The position numbers were made by a program, and so were the translations under genes. Below, piece by piece: positions 1-13,560 of a stretch of DNA of 64,000 nucleotides; the first letter of the stretch is position 1, and the number at the start of each line of letters is the position of its first letter. This DNA comes from Straminergon stramineum (Eukaryota; Streptophyta; Bryopsida; Hypnales; Calliergonaceae), in NCBI GenBank assembly GCA_963920665.1, contig OY987269.1:5520501-5584500 (forward strand). Direction: 5' to 3'. Under the pieces are notes generated by a model. The model worked only from the letters and a program-made list of their open reading frames with translations, did no database searches and had not been told where the DNA came from.

Positions 1-82
1 TTCACAGTTTTTACAAATTAAAAAAATTAGAAAATTATTTTCACTTTTATTTTGGATGTGGCAATGGCATATGGCACATCAA

Positions 83-654
83 CCCCAAAACATCCAGATT
101 CATCTTTGGAATTGATGATTAGAGAAAAATGGTTATAAAGTGCTATTTGGAAGCATATATTGTAATTGATATACAAATGAAAGTTGTAGATTGTAAGTTG
201 TAGATTCCATTCTAGTATAGTTAGATTCACCAATGCTATTGCCAATATTATATTATAGATTTTGAAAGGAAAATTTCAAAATTCCAATACAAGCAAAATA
301 TTATCATTTTTTGAGGAAAATTTGTTGAAATGGATTTGAAATGAGGTTCTCTTTACATGGTCATTTTTTTGAAATTTTTTTGTTCTTAAAATCTATAACC
401 TCATTTTTGGCAAATCCAGTTTTGAACTAAAGGGAATGCAATTTTGACTTGGTCAACCACTTGACATACTTCTACATTGATAATTTTAGAAAAATATGCA
501 CTCTAGTAACACCAAATCTAACCCTTAGATAGGACAACAACTTTCCAAAGTATCTCCACAAATTAGGATATGTTTCATCCAAGCAAAAAGGAGGATGAAA
601 CTTGAGTTTCAATCTATTTAGAGCCAAGAAAATGGACGTCGAAGCATTTAGGGG
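83..654. mobile_element. piggyBac-type non-autonomous element, degenerate copy A
   Basis: This 0.57 kb repeat is a diverged direct copy of 48446-49021; long stretches around 300-600 match 48650-48960. Its left end reads TCAA followed by CCCC. Its right end reads GCATTTAGGGG followed by CTAG, so both TTAA sites carry substitutions. It has no coding capacity. The assignment to a piggyBac-like family is inferred from better-preserved relatives in this window that have intact TTAA sites and CCCCTAAA-type inverted ends. Confidence 0.5.
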
Positions 655-1882
655 CTAGTACAATGCTATGTCTCCTACAAGCTAGTGAGAGCCAACAATA
701 CAATAATATTTCAATAGCCAAGGTGAATTGACCTCCTCATTGCTACGAAATGGATGGATGGATGGACGAGATGAGGGGTCTGTTTGTTGTCTGTCGGCCT
801 CCCCTCCTCCATCGACCTCCTTGTTGAGCCCTCCCTCCCTTTGACCTACCCTCCTTCCTGCCTCTTCCCAATGGCCTCCTCTCCCTTCGACCCCCTTCCC
901 CTTCCACCTATGACCCTCCTCCCACTTGCGACTTGCCCCCTCTAACCTCCTCCTAATGTACTTTCCCACCTTTGCTTTGAACCTAGCCGCAGTTTTTTTA
1001 TTGTTTTGATACTACACCCCCTCCTGCTTTCCAAATGCTCTTCATCATTTTGCTCCAAAGGTTTGAATTCTTTCTTTTTGATGTTCAATTTCATAATTGA
1101 AGAGTTCTTTAAATCTTGTTGGAACTCTTGGAATTGTGGATCTAGAGCTCTGTAGAAGTAGGATCTGGAATTTCAAAATGATCTAGAGTCTTTGTTGTGT
1201 GATGCAAACCTAATTGATTGTGGCGAAGTGCTTGAAATTTTGGAAGATGCAAGGCTATGCTCCCAAGTTGCAACAATAGACAATATTCATGTATAAGCTA
1301 GTCACTGTGTTGCTCATTGGAATGTAGGCACTTGGTCACCTTGGAAGGTTTATGAAGTCACATTTGAAGTCTTGAAGTTTTGGAAGATGCATTGGATTAC
1401 TAATATTTGTGGGTTGCTTTGGAAAGGTGGATGTGAAGACAGACCTAGAGTTGGTGAAGGTGGATGTCGTATACTCTCAAGATAAAAGGAAGCCCATCTT
1501 CCTATCAAAACATGTTAGTCTCCTTCTAACATCCAAACAATCAATCTCATATGTGCTTACTCATCCCTATTAGGCACTCACAAGAAACTCTCCATCCTTG
1601 TTTGTGTAGCCATTTGGATAGATTCCTTATTTAGAAGATGGTGACATCTCAATATTCAATAAGAATTTTGCACACCTACACCCACTCTGCACTAGAAGAC
1701 CATAAAAAGTTGTGAAGTTTGAAGTACGACGGTGTTGCTGGAGATCTAATCTTTTTGTGACCCAATTGATGAATTCACATAGCTCTCTAAAATATTCATG
1801 GATGCTCTGCTAAAAGGGACATTCCATTGCATCAACATAATCCCTAAATACCCCACAAGATTAGATGTGTCCTCACATAGTT

Positions 1883-2094
1883 TCAAGTCCAATTCAAAGT
1901 GTTGTAACTTTTGCATCCAATGTTTGAATTCAATAGAACTTATTGGAAAATGTGGGCTCTTTCTTCTAGTTTGTGTGGTAAAATTTTCAAATCAATTAAA
2001 GATGTACTCAATTTTTAGACGTCAATTGAAGTTCACTAGTTCAATTTGAGTTCAGTAGATTGCATATGATGGTTGCAACTTTGGTCACTTGTAT
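1883..2094. repeat. dispersed repeat, copy 1 (matches 16161-16375)
   Basis: About 210 bp is similar, in the same orientation, to 16161-16375. Shared words include CAATTCAAAGTG, TAACTTTTGCATCCAATG and TTCAATTTGAGTTCA. No coding role is seen. The interval lies inside the Mutator-like element, so the repeat may travel with it or have inserted into it. Confidence 0.65.
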
Positions 2095-2594
2095 CCCCTT
2101 CATCCAATATTAGTTTTCAATAAAATTTATTGTGTCATGTTCCCCTTGAAGTCTAGTTATTGTGCTGAAAATTTCTTGTCAATTCAAGATGCTCTAAATG
2201 TTTGGGAGCAATTCAAAGTTCAAAATGTGGACATGTTTGGATTACAATGAACTTTAGCAGCTTCTTTCTTCTTCATACAACTTCTATTTCCAATAAAAAA
2301 AATTAAATGAAGTTGAAGTAATTATTTATAAATTTATTTTTCCATAAACTATGTCTATATGTAAATCAGAACCTTTGATGATTCTAAATGAAAGGACTAA
2401 TGGTGAAAAAGTTATAAATTTTTTTTTGTGCATATTATTCATTTATCTAGAAATGTAATTTCAAAGAATTCTATTTTGTCACTCAATTTTCCAATAAAAA
2501 ATAAACCAAAATAAGTACCAGAAATTGAGGCCTTTAAATTGTTGTATAGAAACAATTTCAATTGAAGTCCTACAATGCAATAATTTGAATTTAA

Positions 2595-3515
2595 CCCCCA
2601 AAGTTCCTTGACTACATTATCACCAAAATCCCTCAAAAACTGCCATTTCTTATACACGTACTAAATTTTTGAAAAATATCATTTTTAGACACATGTAACC
2701 GTAGGATCTTGTATTACACTATATCAAGAAGATGTGGAAAAAAATTCAGATAATTCCACCGTGTAGATTGCAAGATATTAGCATTTGAAGTGACAAAAAT
2801 CTTTTTCTGAGCCCTGTGGAAAAACAGACAGCTGCGATTCACAAGGTCACATTTGTATGAAAAAATATCCAAAATGGTGGTGCTTCTTGAGATTCATTCT
2901 TCAATGCAAGTTGGCTACATGCTTGAAAATTTTCAAATCATTTGAAATTGTGCAACATATAGGAAAAAAATAGTAAGTAGAAAGATGTAGAAAATGATTC
3001 AAAATTACTAAATTGTTAACAATTTATTAATGGAATTGAAAATTTTTAATCCCAATGGTGGTAATGCTGTAATAAACAATCTACATCTAATGTTTTTATT
3101 TTTTTCAAAAAACATTGAAAATTGAGTTAAATAAAGGACTTCAAAGTTTATTTTAGAGTAGAGAATCCATACTTGCCTGCAAACTAAAACATTTCATAAC
3201 TTTTGACTCATTGATCAAAATGGAATGATTCAAAGCTTTCTATGTATATATAAATCTAGAAAATCAATTTCCAATTTTTATTTCTGAAAAAAATGATTTT
3301 TTCAGATCTGCCCAGATTGCCCGAGTTGAGAAACAAACTACATATTAGGCCATAACTTTTGACTCATATTTCCAAATGCCCTGAAATTTATTGCACATGA
3401 AAGATGTTTATCGTCCACACCAATTAAATTTTGGGCCAAAAACATGGAAATCTCTAGTCGGACGTACCTGCCCAAAAAATTATGTTGCCAAAAACACACC
3501 TTGGTCCTTTAGTGG
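2595..3515 (-). mobile_element. piggyBac-type non-autonomous element, copy B (nested)
   Basis: The element is bounded by TTAA at 2591-2594 and 3516-3519. The right end, read on the - strand, is CCACTAAAGGACCAAGG, which nearly equals the left end of 46256-47198. The interior matches that element in reverse complement over most of its length, for example the segments about leaf-end words ATCATTCC/GGAATGAT and the CCAATGG/CCATTGG block. It is about 0.92 kb, against 0.94 kb for its relative. No transposase is present. It sits inside the Mutator-like element 715-4947 and is therefore a later insertion. Confidence 0.68.
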
Positions 3516-4956
3516 TTAAGAGGATTTAAAGTTTGATGACAAAGAATGGCAAAGTAGAAAAAAATTTGTTTGTTTTCACTATGAGAAATAAATCTCATAA
3601 TTTATTGCTTGAATACATTTGAAGTATTCCACACACTCTTATACTAGTTTAGTACAAGATCATATTGTCTCTACCTTCACCTCCCCTCACCCCTCAAAAA
3701 AACATTTTTTTGAATAAGAATTGATAATGTAGGAATAATTTTTGATAAAACATAGAGTACCATACCATCATAGTACTTCTCTATCATAGTAGCCATTTCA
3801 TGTTCAATATGTAATTAATGTTGGAATTTTTTTGGAAAACTCTTAAAATAAAATTTTTTCTTTGAAATTTGCACTTTTTTCCTTTAAAATATTTTTTGAT
3901 AAAAGTACTCCCTCTAAAAAATGTGGAGCCTATTTCTAAAATTAATTTTTCTGAACCCCAATAGATAAGTATGATAGTCATGGAGCTTTAGGGATTAAAA
4001 TTATTTACAATTTTACCAAGAATCATTTCCATTCGTATGTCCTCAATAGAACATTTTTTTTGTGATTGTGTTATTAGCCTTCCCATTGTAACATTGCAAG
4101 CACTTGACATCAAATATTTTGCATCCTAAACCGAAGTGAACCCATCTTTACAAAGAGAGAATTTTGGGTGGAGGCATGAGTGCAAGACAAATTAGGGTTG
4201 GAAAGCTCTATTGAGAGTGAGGGGGACAAACATTAAATCCACCATTACAAATATGACAAATTGCATCATATTTCAAAGCGGTTACAAATATTTCATGCAA
4301 GTTCACAATCTTGTAAGTGTACCCTAAATTCTCACTCCACCACTTCTATATAAGTAATAATCGATTATTACTAGATAACAATGTCCCAATCAACCCCTCC
4401 TAATCTACTAACAATGTCCTAATTGATAGAAAAATGTCCCAAATGACAAAAAATTGACAAAATACTGTCCAAATCAGCCCCTCCAAATTGATTGGAAATG
4501 TCCATATCGACATTGTTCCCTTGTAGTGATCCTACTCCTTTGAATTATGAAGCTCCAACTCTCCAAACCCTAATTCCAGTCTAGCATGTTCATGAATCAT
4601 GTCTTGCCTTAAATACATTTTTTGAATTAGATAGTCAAGGATCTTCACAATTATTCTCATGTGACATGACTTTATTGCTTTCAAATTTCTGCATTTCAAG
4701 TTTCTATTAGAAAAAAAAAAATATTAGCAAAAATTAAAAAAAATGATTCAAGCATGAGAAAAAGAAAAATTGCAGGTGAGAGGGACGAGGGGAGATTGTA
4801 GGTAGGGAGGGTACGGGTTGGAGGGAGGGAGGGAGGGCTCAGTAAGGAGGTCGCCAAAGGAGGGGAGGCTGATGAACAAAAAATGGACCCCCTCATTCCG
4901 TCCATCCATCCATTTTAGGGCAATGAGGGGATCAATTCACCTTAGCCATATTTCAA

Positions 4957-6600
4957 CCTATTCTAATTTGAAATAGTGTGACTGTGGTAAAATAATCTTG
5001 TCACTTGTAGGAGTAGCTTTGAGTAATACTTAAACTCTAAAATTTTACAAGTTTTTTAAAGAGGGAAGCGTCCCGCCGAGTTGGTGAATACATTTTTGCA
5101 GCTTTACAATGGCAAGCCAGCCATAGCCTCACGTGCACAACTTTCTAGCCTCCCACAAATTGCGTATTTCTCCTTGGTGCTTCAATGTGATCATAGCACG
5201 ATTTTTGCTTTTGAGCTCTCGACACGTTGCGAGCACAAATTGCAAGCCATTTCTCAATGCAAACTCACCTTAGGGGATGATTTCTTGCATTGGAAATGGA
5301 GCCCGAGCACTTTCATGGATGGATTAACAAAAGTGGCGGTTGGACTTGCACCCATCAATGGCACATCACTGGTGAGTAAAAACTTGCTTTTCTTGCTTAT
5401 GTCTTTTGCCTTTGCTTTTGTAACTTCTTTTGTAAATTATATTTTTAAATTTTAATTAATTTGTTGGAATATAATTAAGATACGAAGGGTGAAGTGGATG
5501 AAAGGGATATGGTTGCATTTAAAAAAAATCTGCCATGGAAAATGGAGCCATGTTTGTTGTAAATTGCAATGCACTTAATTTAGTGGTTTTGAGTTCATTG
5601 GATGTTGTTTTTGTGGTTTCAATATTGTTTTGGTGATTCAAATTTTTTTGAAGGCTTGCCAAATCCTAGAGAGCTCGAATTAAATGCAAAATGTTTTGAA
5701 GGCTTGTTGGATCCTAGAGGGCCCAAATTATATGCAAAATGTTCTGAAGGCTTGCTGGATCTTAAACACCTCAAATTCTATGTAGATTATTGAATTATTT
5801 GTAGATTTTTGGAAGTGACTTCACTCCCCTAATGTCCTTTGTTATTTGTCCTAGTTTTGCATTTTATTTAGAATGCCAAATTCAATAGAGTCTAATTGTA
5901 TATCACCAAAATCAATGAAAAACATTGCATGTGATCATTACCAGGGTTTTCAGCTTCACATCATGTTTGGACGGATAGTAGATGGACCAAATGTCAAGAT
6001 TCAACCCCGCGTCTGTTAAGATCCAATTTTTTTTCTTGGACAGTCTATCCAATGATAGGGATGGCTTGCTATCGATGTGGACAGTCAATCCTTTGACCTC
6101 GACGGCCTGTTCGTCAATTTGGATGGCAGGTCATTGAAATTTTTTTTAGTCATCAACTTTTGGTCATAATCCAAACGCATTAGGACCAATGCTAATAGAC
6201 ATATCGACATGAAAATCTAGATTCATATTAGTATGGACAACCTTGATCATTACGTATATAATATTGAATAGAAAAAAAAAACCTTAATATAATCTAGTCA
6301 AAACAACCTTAACCCCTTTTGCATGTTATGACCAAGAATGGCCTACTATGGCCTGTATTTGGCCATGTCAGAGGCCTAGCTTGCAGAACTTGAAAATACG
6401 TTCAACTACAAGAATGGAGGCAAAGTAACAAGGAATTTTAAGGGTTTTAAAAAAAATTGTTGAAAATTTGTAGATTCCCCAGTTGTCACTTGTGAGAGTA
6501 GGTATGAATGTGTATTTCACAGTATACATAGCTCACAAACTAGAAATCTTAGGGAGGTACATTGTGTTAGATAGAATGATTCTTGGAGGCAGGCTACACC
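4957..6600. other. intergenic; one weak exon-like open frame at 5081-5371
   Basis: A frame stays open from 5081 to a stop near 5455 and meets a good donor (CTG followed by GTGAGT at 5372). It has no early ATG and I recognise no family, so it may be a decayed exon fragment or chance. Nothing else is recognisable apart from a short tandem repeat at 5653-5785. Confidence 0.3.
5653..5785 (+). repeat. three-copy tandem repeat, about 54-57 bp unit
   Basis: Three degenerate units begin GGCTTGCCAAATCCTAGAG, GGCTTGTTGGATCCTAGAG and GGCTTGCTGGATCTTAAAC. The unit keeps the reading frame of a 63-codon open frame (5602-5793), giving an 'EGLLDPR..K.YAKC' type peptide repeat. I know of no protein family with this repeat, and coding status is unproven. 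Confidence 0.6.
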
Positions 6601-9600
6601 AGTCATGGCAATTGGAGGTATATCCAGCGAGAAGGACGTCCCTTTGGATTTTGTAAGGTTTGCTTATTGATGAGGAATTTCGGGGTTCTACTACAACTAT
6701 TTAGTTGTCTCAATCATCCTTGATTTGTTAATCTCACACATCTTGTTTGCTTGCTTCCAATTGAATGATGAAGTCACTTGTGGTAATGGCAAAGTCACAA
6801 AATAAAATCGCACAAGGCCAATTGAATGAACACTATATGAAACCCTTGTTTTTTTTGGTGTCCGACTGAAAACATAGGATGTCCAAGGCAAAACATACTT
6901 TGTCTAGAGGGACATCTAGATGTTTGGAGTATGGACTGCAGTCTACGGTACCTTTCAATGGATGTTGTAAATGATGGTGGAAAATTGCACTCATAATACG
7001 TTAGTCTTCCCATTGACGTCTGTTATTTTTGGTGACATAGATGAGGACATGATTATGTCAAACCTATATGTCTACAAAAACATTGATTGCCATGTCAGCT
7101 TCGTTGACCCATTTTTACTATAGGTAAGTTTTAGAAAATTACTTTGATTTTGGGTAAAACATTTGCCCGAGCTAAAAGAAGGGGACAGACAATGAAGGGG
7201 TAGTCGAAACCATTTCAGACGATGACGTGGCAAGCCGCATGGAATTGGTTGATGTGGCATAGACTAATGCTGGCGTGGCATGCTACATCAGCACCGAGGG
7301 TCTGCACAGTGCATATTCAATGATTATTTCATAGATGTCTACAGAAACATGAATATGTTTTCACAAACATCTTCTCTAACACTAGAATGCTAACGTTGAT
7401 GTTGTGAGAGAGTGATGACATTTTTGTAGACATGTTTTTAGACTAAAAGATATTCTTCGAGATGCCTCTAGAGATATAATAATGTTTTGGGAGACGCTTC
7501 TTGAATAGGGAGTCTGACAACGCTTCCTTCTAATGACACATTTCATCTCAATCATTGGGAGACATGCTTTGTTTAGGGATTTTTATCCAGAGTAAGCAAG
7601 TGAGGGCGGCTTCCTTATAGGTCTAGCATCATAGGACATTACTTATACTTCAAGTTAGAAACTTATGCATGCACTTCTTAAGGGGTCTTCAACACGGCAA
7701 CAACAAAGAAGTCATGTATCTCGATGTCCTCATTGCGCTACACTCATGCCCCACCCTACACACTCTAGAGGATTGTAGAATGACAAGGAAACATGCAAGT
7801 GAGTGGACATGAAAGTGGAATGGCATTAGAATAAGGCTAGTAAAAGAAGGACCAAACTACACAGTGACTACATTGTGTAAAGATAAGGAATGCCTGAAAC
7901 TTTATTTGAAATACATAAGAAAATATGAAAGACAGGGAAATTTTGAGGTTTGTGGAAAAAAGGAATGTCTTGGACACAAGCAAGTGCAACTCATGTAAAA
8001 TGGACATCCTGCTCAACATTGAACACCACTGCGGACGCTCTATGTATTTATAAGACACTTTATGCCGCAAAAGACATATAGATGGACTATATACTATATT
8101 GTTTTTACGTCCATCACGATATGAGTGTGCTTCTATATTGACATATATAGGACTGAGAGGTGCTAATCTTCATCCTCCAACACAACATTATCACCTAGTG
8201 CATCTCTAAGGTCTTCAACATCATCTCGTGGTTGATGGATAAGGTGTGCTTCTTGTGCCACAAGTTGCAAGCCAACAAAGTCCTCATCGTTTTGCAATTG
8301 AATGGTGTCAGCTATGGCTTCTATTGCATTTCAAGCTAAGCTTGAAATGCACATCTTCAATACAATTTTAACTCTTTGAATAAATTATTTTTTCACATTG
8401 TGTCTTTTGCCTTTTGGACTTCCCTTTTGATCAATAATTTCCTCCTATTGGAATTTTCATTTCAATATTATCTAATTGACATTTCATATTGAACTCACTA
8501 AAATATTTAATTTGGAAATATAGGTGTGTCAAGTTCATCATCTTACATTTTATAGGCCTCAAAATTATGAAATTTGTTATTATGAACTCCCACCTTGTTA
8601 ACACTCTAATTTATAACAAGTTGTCTAACAAATCTAAAAATCAATTGAAATTAAGAGATTTTTCAATACTCTATTTTGCTTATAATGATGATTCAAGAAT
8701 TAAATCTAGACTAAAGTAAATCCATACCATTTATAAATTATTTTCTTTCAATGAATAAAATCCATCCTATAGTTTAACTCACATGGTTTTCTATTTTTCA
8801 TAGAGTAACCTCCCCAAGGCATTGGAAGAAGCTACATAAGAACATGAACTAGTGTATTAGGTAGAAGTAGGTGCTTCACTTCTCTCATGATAATGCTTAA
8901 TGACTAGGGGACATTCCTACACTTTGTTTTAGCTCATAGTAGTTGAAAGCATATTGCACATGATTTCACGAATACTAATGTCTCAACATGAATGTCGTGA
9001 ACAATACCAACATGTCTATTGGGACATCTTGTATAGCAACATACTAAAGAAAGGTATGTTGTCTGTAATGTCGTTGTGCAACTATGATGTTTCTAGAGAC
9101 ATTGAGATAATAGAACCGAACAATTCAATCAACATTTAATCCACTTGAAGACAACCATTTTTTCTATAACATATTTTCGTGTACACCATACACAATGACT
9201 TATATTTTCCCTTTACATTGCATTGATTTAAAATAGTGCAATTTTGGTAAATTAGTCTTACATGCACTACTAGGTTAAATTGAGTGTCAAAATCTAAAGT
9301 ATATAGGTAAATAGCACTATGAAATATCTTTTAATACTCAAACACTTTCACAAATAAGAGAAATAAGAGTGAGGTACTAAGGTGAGTGCAATCTTTTGGT
9401 TTAACCTTTTTGGAAGCAAACAAGATCTATATGAATGAAGAACATATTGGAAATAGTATTATCAAAGACAAATTTTCATTTGTTGGAATAAAAATTGACA
9501 TTCAACGAGACATTTGAGTCTTATTACATGAGATAAAATGATAATATTTGGTCGAGAGCTTGTTTTTAAACATATAAGTACATGAGGGATAAAAATAAAT

Positions 9601-11400
9601 TTTCAAAAACTAATAAATTTACCAAATCTAAAAAAAAGAAATCTTCTAATCTTAACCTCACAAATTGCATACAATTGCCATTGGATATTCAACATAAGTT
9701 GTGATGGACAAGATTTTTGTTTTTTGTTTGATTTATCAATGACTTAAATACTAAGTGACATATATAAGATCCTTTTTAAGTTAACTTTGAGCAACATTTT
9801 TTGGTCTAAAAAAAATTCAATTTCTTTGTTAAATACTTCAAGTTGTCTTTCTATTCCTATGTTCCAAATTAAAATTGCAATGGTCAAATTTTCTTAATGA
9901 GTGAATAAACACAAAGTATCAAAAAGTTGCTATTTGAGAAAAATAATGATTTTATAAACATCAATAATACATTTACTTTTCACTAGATAAAAGGAAACTA
10001 TTTGAAACTAAATAATTGAAAAAAAATTAGCTCATCATTAAAATAAATTTTCAATTTCAAAAGAATGGGATTTTTTGAGGATTTCCCAAAGTTAAATGCC
10101 TTTCAATTGATATCTTATTTTGGTTTTGATTTTAGTTGAACGAATTAATTTTTAATAAGTTTTTGGATATTCTTATAGCCATACTAAAATTATATAAAAC
10201 AATGGGATGTCCTTCACAAAGATAAGCATCACATTGAACTAATCAAGAAATTCTTTGGAAATCTTTAGTTTTAGTTTCAATAAAAATCATAAATCTAAAT
10301 TTAACCATCACATTTATACCATAGGTGCAAGAAAAATGAAATGAAATTGTATATTAATTCAACAAATATCTTATATGGCCATTATTTTCTAAAAATATCA
10401 TTGTATAATAGGGCAATGGTCAGCTTGGGGTATTACTTTTTAGACAAACTAATTAGGTGATTTTTGTTTAAAACCTCCAAACTTTGTCTAAGTTGTTCAT
10501 TTTGATCAATTAAGAAGACCCTAAAATCAAAAAAAAATTCTTGCACCTTAACGGGTTCAAAATGTATATTCCTACTTAGTTTGTCTTCTAAAATTTAAAA
10601 TTTTTAGATCTATTTATAGACATGAGAAAAACACTAAAATTTGGGGATTTGTAGGCATCATGATGCACAATTTATTAAATTGTTATGGATAAAAGTAAAT
10701 ATTTTATATATTGGACCACTAAATATAATTCATATTTTAAAGTAATACTAAAATAAATTTATTTGATATTCCAAATGCGTGTTATTGGGGATTTTATGTA
10801 CATAGGAAAAAACTTACTTTTTCAACTAAATAATTCATTAAAAATTCTTCAAATTCTTTGATTGTGATGAATTTTATTCTTGATGCATTACCAATCTAGG
10901 TAGTTGAAACCACATTTTGTGAAATCATAATTAATTATATTTAAAAGATGAAGTTGTTTGATACAAGGGAGTGAATTGACACTGTAGTTTAGACAACTTT
11001 TTTGGGTACCCCAAGTTGATCATTGTTCAATCTTATTTTCAACCACTATAATTACAATAGTACATGTCCACATATTTTTACATTGAAGTGATATACCTTT
11101 CAATTGATTCGGTAATTGCAGGAATGCATGAGTGCTACGAAGATATTGTAATTTAGATCTTCTATTAGTGGGTACTAGTGATTTTTTTTCATTATTTTTA
11201 GGTAGCGTACAAAGTGATGTACAGTTTGTGGAGTGGTGAAGCTATTCACATGCATTGATATGGATGAAACATGCTAAACATTGATGAAAATACCTGTATT
11301 CATCCAAAAGTGTATTAAATTCATCCACCCAAGAGCTATATTGTACCTAAATTACATAGCAATTGGGGGATTTCGTCCATTGAAAATAAGAGACTCCATT
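6600..11400. other. AT-rich intergenic sequence, no gene recognised
   Basis: Open frames are short and match nothing I know. From about 7020 to 7500 several loosely related words recur around GTCTACA/TGTAGAC and ATGTTTT, suggesting an old decayed element. A 25-bp perfect palindrome lies near 8328-8352. From 8700 to 11200 the sequence is strongly AT-rich and featureless to the eye. The stretch 11263-11430 resembles 45056-45260 (recurring CATCCA words in the same order). Confidence 0.5.
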
Positions 11401-11429
11401 GCTCAATATTGCTTCCAAAACAATTGTAT

Positions 11430-13560
11430 CACTGTCTAGCGAAGAAGCGCCCCAGGAAAACACTGGTAGACATCACATGAGAAGCCCCGGAGCTCGGGAA
11501 CCGCATCGAAAATTTGCTGCGCAAAGGTTTTGAGGACATCAACATTCAAAACTCATCACGTTGAAGATTCAAGTGTGTCATTGTTTGATAGTCTCTCTCT
11601 AGATTTGCATCCCACCTAGCTTCTTCTGTACTCCTAGTTTGAATTCAAATGTTGTTGGATATGCGAGGGTCTTCGCACAAGCAAATTTGTGCTCATCCAT
11701 TGAATTCCCTATCAACAGTGGAAGAGAAAGCAAGTCGTCTCCCTGGCCTGGCTGCTGCGTGAAGAAACGTATACAAACAGGGTTTAGGGTGTAAGTTCAA
11801 GAGTCTCACTCTGTACTAGCGAGCTATCGGTCCTGCTCTGCAAACCCAGTTCAATCTTGCACTCAGCTCATCTAAAGAGAAATTAAACCGCTGATGCTCT
11901 TCTGCAGTCTATCCATGGGCTCGCTGCTAGCTAGGTGATGTTTGCATCAATTCTCCGTGCCAATTCATCGATCTGTGGGGTTTGATCCATGGTTTGAAAT
12001 AGAAATTTTGCAATCCGGCTTCTGGCTTCACTTTATGAATGGAGACTGAGGTGACATTGATCCATGGCGTCCTGGTACAAGCTTAATGTAAAGTGAACCA
12101 GGTGGAGGCGAGCGTGGGTGCCTCTTGAACTCAAGCTTGCACTAGCTCGGACGGAAACTAAGCTTCGCAACGACTGCAATTAACTATGGAGGCCTGGTTC
12201 TTAAGGGCCTGTTTACACAGAAAAACTTTGGGTTGGAGCCCAAAGAAAAGGAGTGTTTTGATTGGAAGATAGCTTTTGTACCAATCCCAAATTCCAATCA
12301 AAACACTCCATTTCTTTGGGCTCCAACCCAAAGTTTTTCTGTGTAAACAGGGCCTAACGTATCTTCCTGATTTCGAATCCTTGGTTGAAGATGCCATGAT
12401 TAAAGATTCATGGCTTCAGACATGGTGACTGACGTCTGGTGATGTCAATCAAAGCGATCATGCAAATTGTGCGCGCCAGGTAAGCTTAATTAATTTTGGT
12501 GCAAGTTATTAAGTCCCCACGCCACTCTCGATCATATGAGCTTGTCAGAGATGGGCAGGTTTGTACAGTTAGTATATGAACACTTGAACCCCAACGCGGT
12601 AAGAGATTTTGGCAGGGTGCTACGCCTTGGCAATTTGTCATTGTTGGGAACTTCGTGTCGTGGAATAACTCTGGCTTTTTCGGATAAAGTTTAGTTTGGA
12701 ATCCACCTCAACGCCGTGTTAAGAGGCGTGCAGGAACATAATCCTGCTGTTGTTGTGTTTTAAGGGATTGGATCTGTGGAAGGCTTAGAATTTTCAGTAG
12801 GCGATTTGTTCAGGCTTTAGGGTTACTGTTGCCCGAAAGTGCTTGTCGATCGACAGTCGAGACTGTACGTAGCTGCTGAATAGAGACCCACTGTACGTCC
12901 ACATTCGCTGGTGATCGACATTCGTCACGTGTAGCACTATTTTTCCGTTTTGTGGCACGTGATTTCGTTGATGAATTGCAACTGATGAAGAGGTCTTGAG
13001 AGGAATATTCTGAACTTTTGTGTCAGTTTCGATTCTTTCAAAGCTCTGCTTTGTGGACTTGCATGCATGCTTGTGATGGTACGATTAATTTGCAAATTGG
13101 GTGTTGAAAGAAGAAATCGTTTCTGTGAAACTGTGATCTCTTTTATCTCAACATTCTTCAGGCCATTGTTGAACAATAGTGGAATTTACCCATTGTTGAA
13201 CAACAGTGCAATGCTGTGGACTGAGCAACTGTAGAGTCAAGCACCAATGCATTTGCTTGAAATTACCGGGTTGCAAAGCACGTGAAACTAAGGCATGCGG
13301 CGATCGATGCAAGGAGCAGCGTGTCTTTTTTGGAACAGTGCTAGACACTTACGCAGCCAGGTTTTGCTTAGTTTGTAGACTAAGCAACTTACCATCCCTG
13401 GAATGCATACAAGGAAGGAAAAAATGGATAGAATCATCCATAAAATTATCTATTAAAAGTAGCTTTCATCCAAAAATTAGGAAGTCTTGTATTTTTTTGA
13501 GAAGGTTTTGGGATTTCATCCATTCTGTCAAACATTTTTCTTGGTGTTAAAGGGATCAAC
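11430..13560. other. GC-richer island without a recognised gene
   Basis: Base composition rises clearly above its surroundings. The texture (mixed codon-like sequence, CpG, few homopolymers) resembles the leader of the COL gene at 56.2-58.4 kb. No open frame here belongs to a family I recognise. It could be the promoter or untranslated part of a transcript, a decayed gene, or a low-copy fragment carried by a repeat. A Tourist-like element (12205-12354) is inserted in it. Confidence 0.35.
12205..12354. mobile_element. Tourist-like (PIF/Harbinger) MITE
   Basis: This 150-bp near-perfect palindrome has arms starting GGGCCTGTTTACACAG (left) and GGCCCTGTTTACACAG (right, reverse-complemented). The duplicated trinucleotide TAA flanks it at 12202-12204 and 12355-12357. 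A TAA/TTA duplication with GGCCTGTTT-like ends is typical of Tourist elements. It would fold into one long hairpin if transcribed. It carries no gene. Confidence 0.85.

Larger units (their letters stand above)
715..4947. mobile_element. Mutator-like (MULE-type) non-autonomous element with 9-bp TSD
   Basis: The two ends are inverted copies of each other. The left end (about 715-950) carries AAGGTGAATTGA, a CCTCATTG block, GGATGG repeats and a CT-rich tract. The right end (about 4700-4947) is its reverse complement in the same order. The 9-bp direct repeat ATATTTCAA lies directly outside both ends (706-714 and 4948-4956). Long TIRs with a 9-bp duplication are typical of the Mutator superfamily. 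No transposase ORF is visible inside, so the element is non-autonomous. A TTAA-bounded element (2595-3515) is nested within it. The small element at 63483-63719 has the same ends. Confidence 0.72.
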
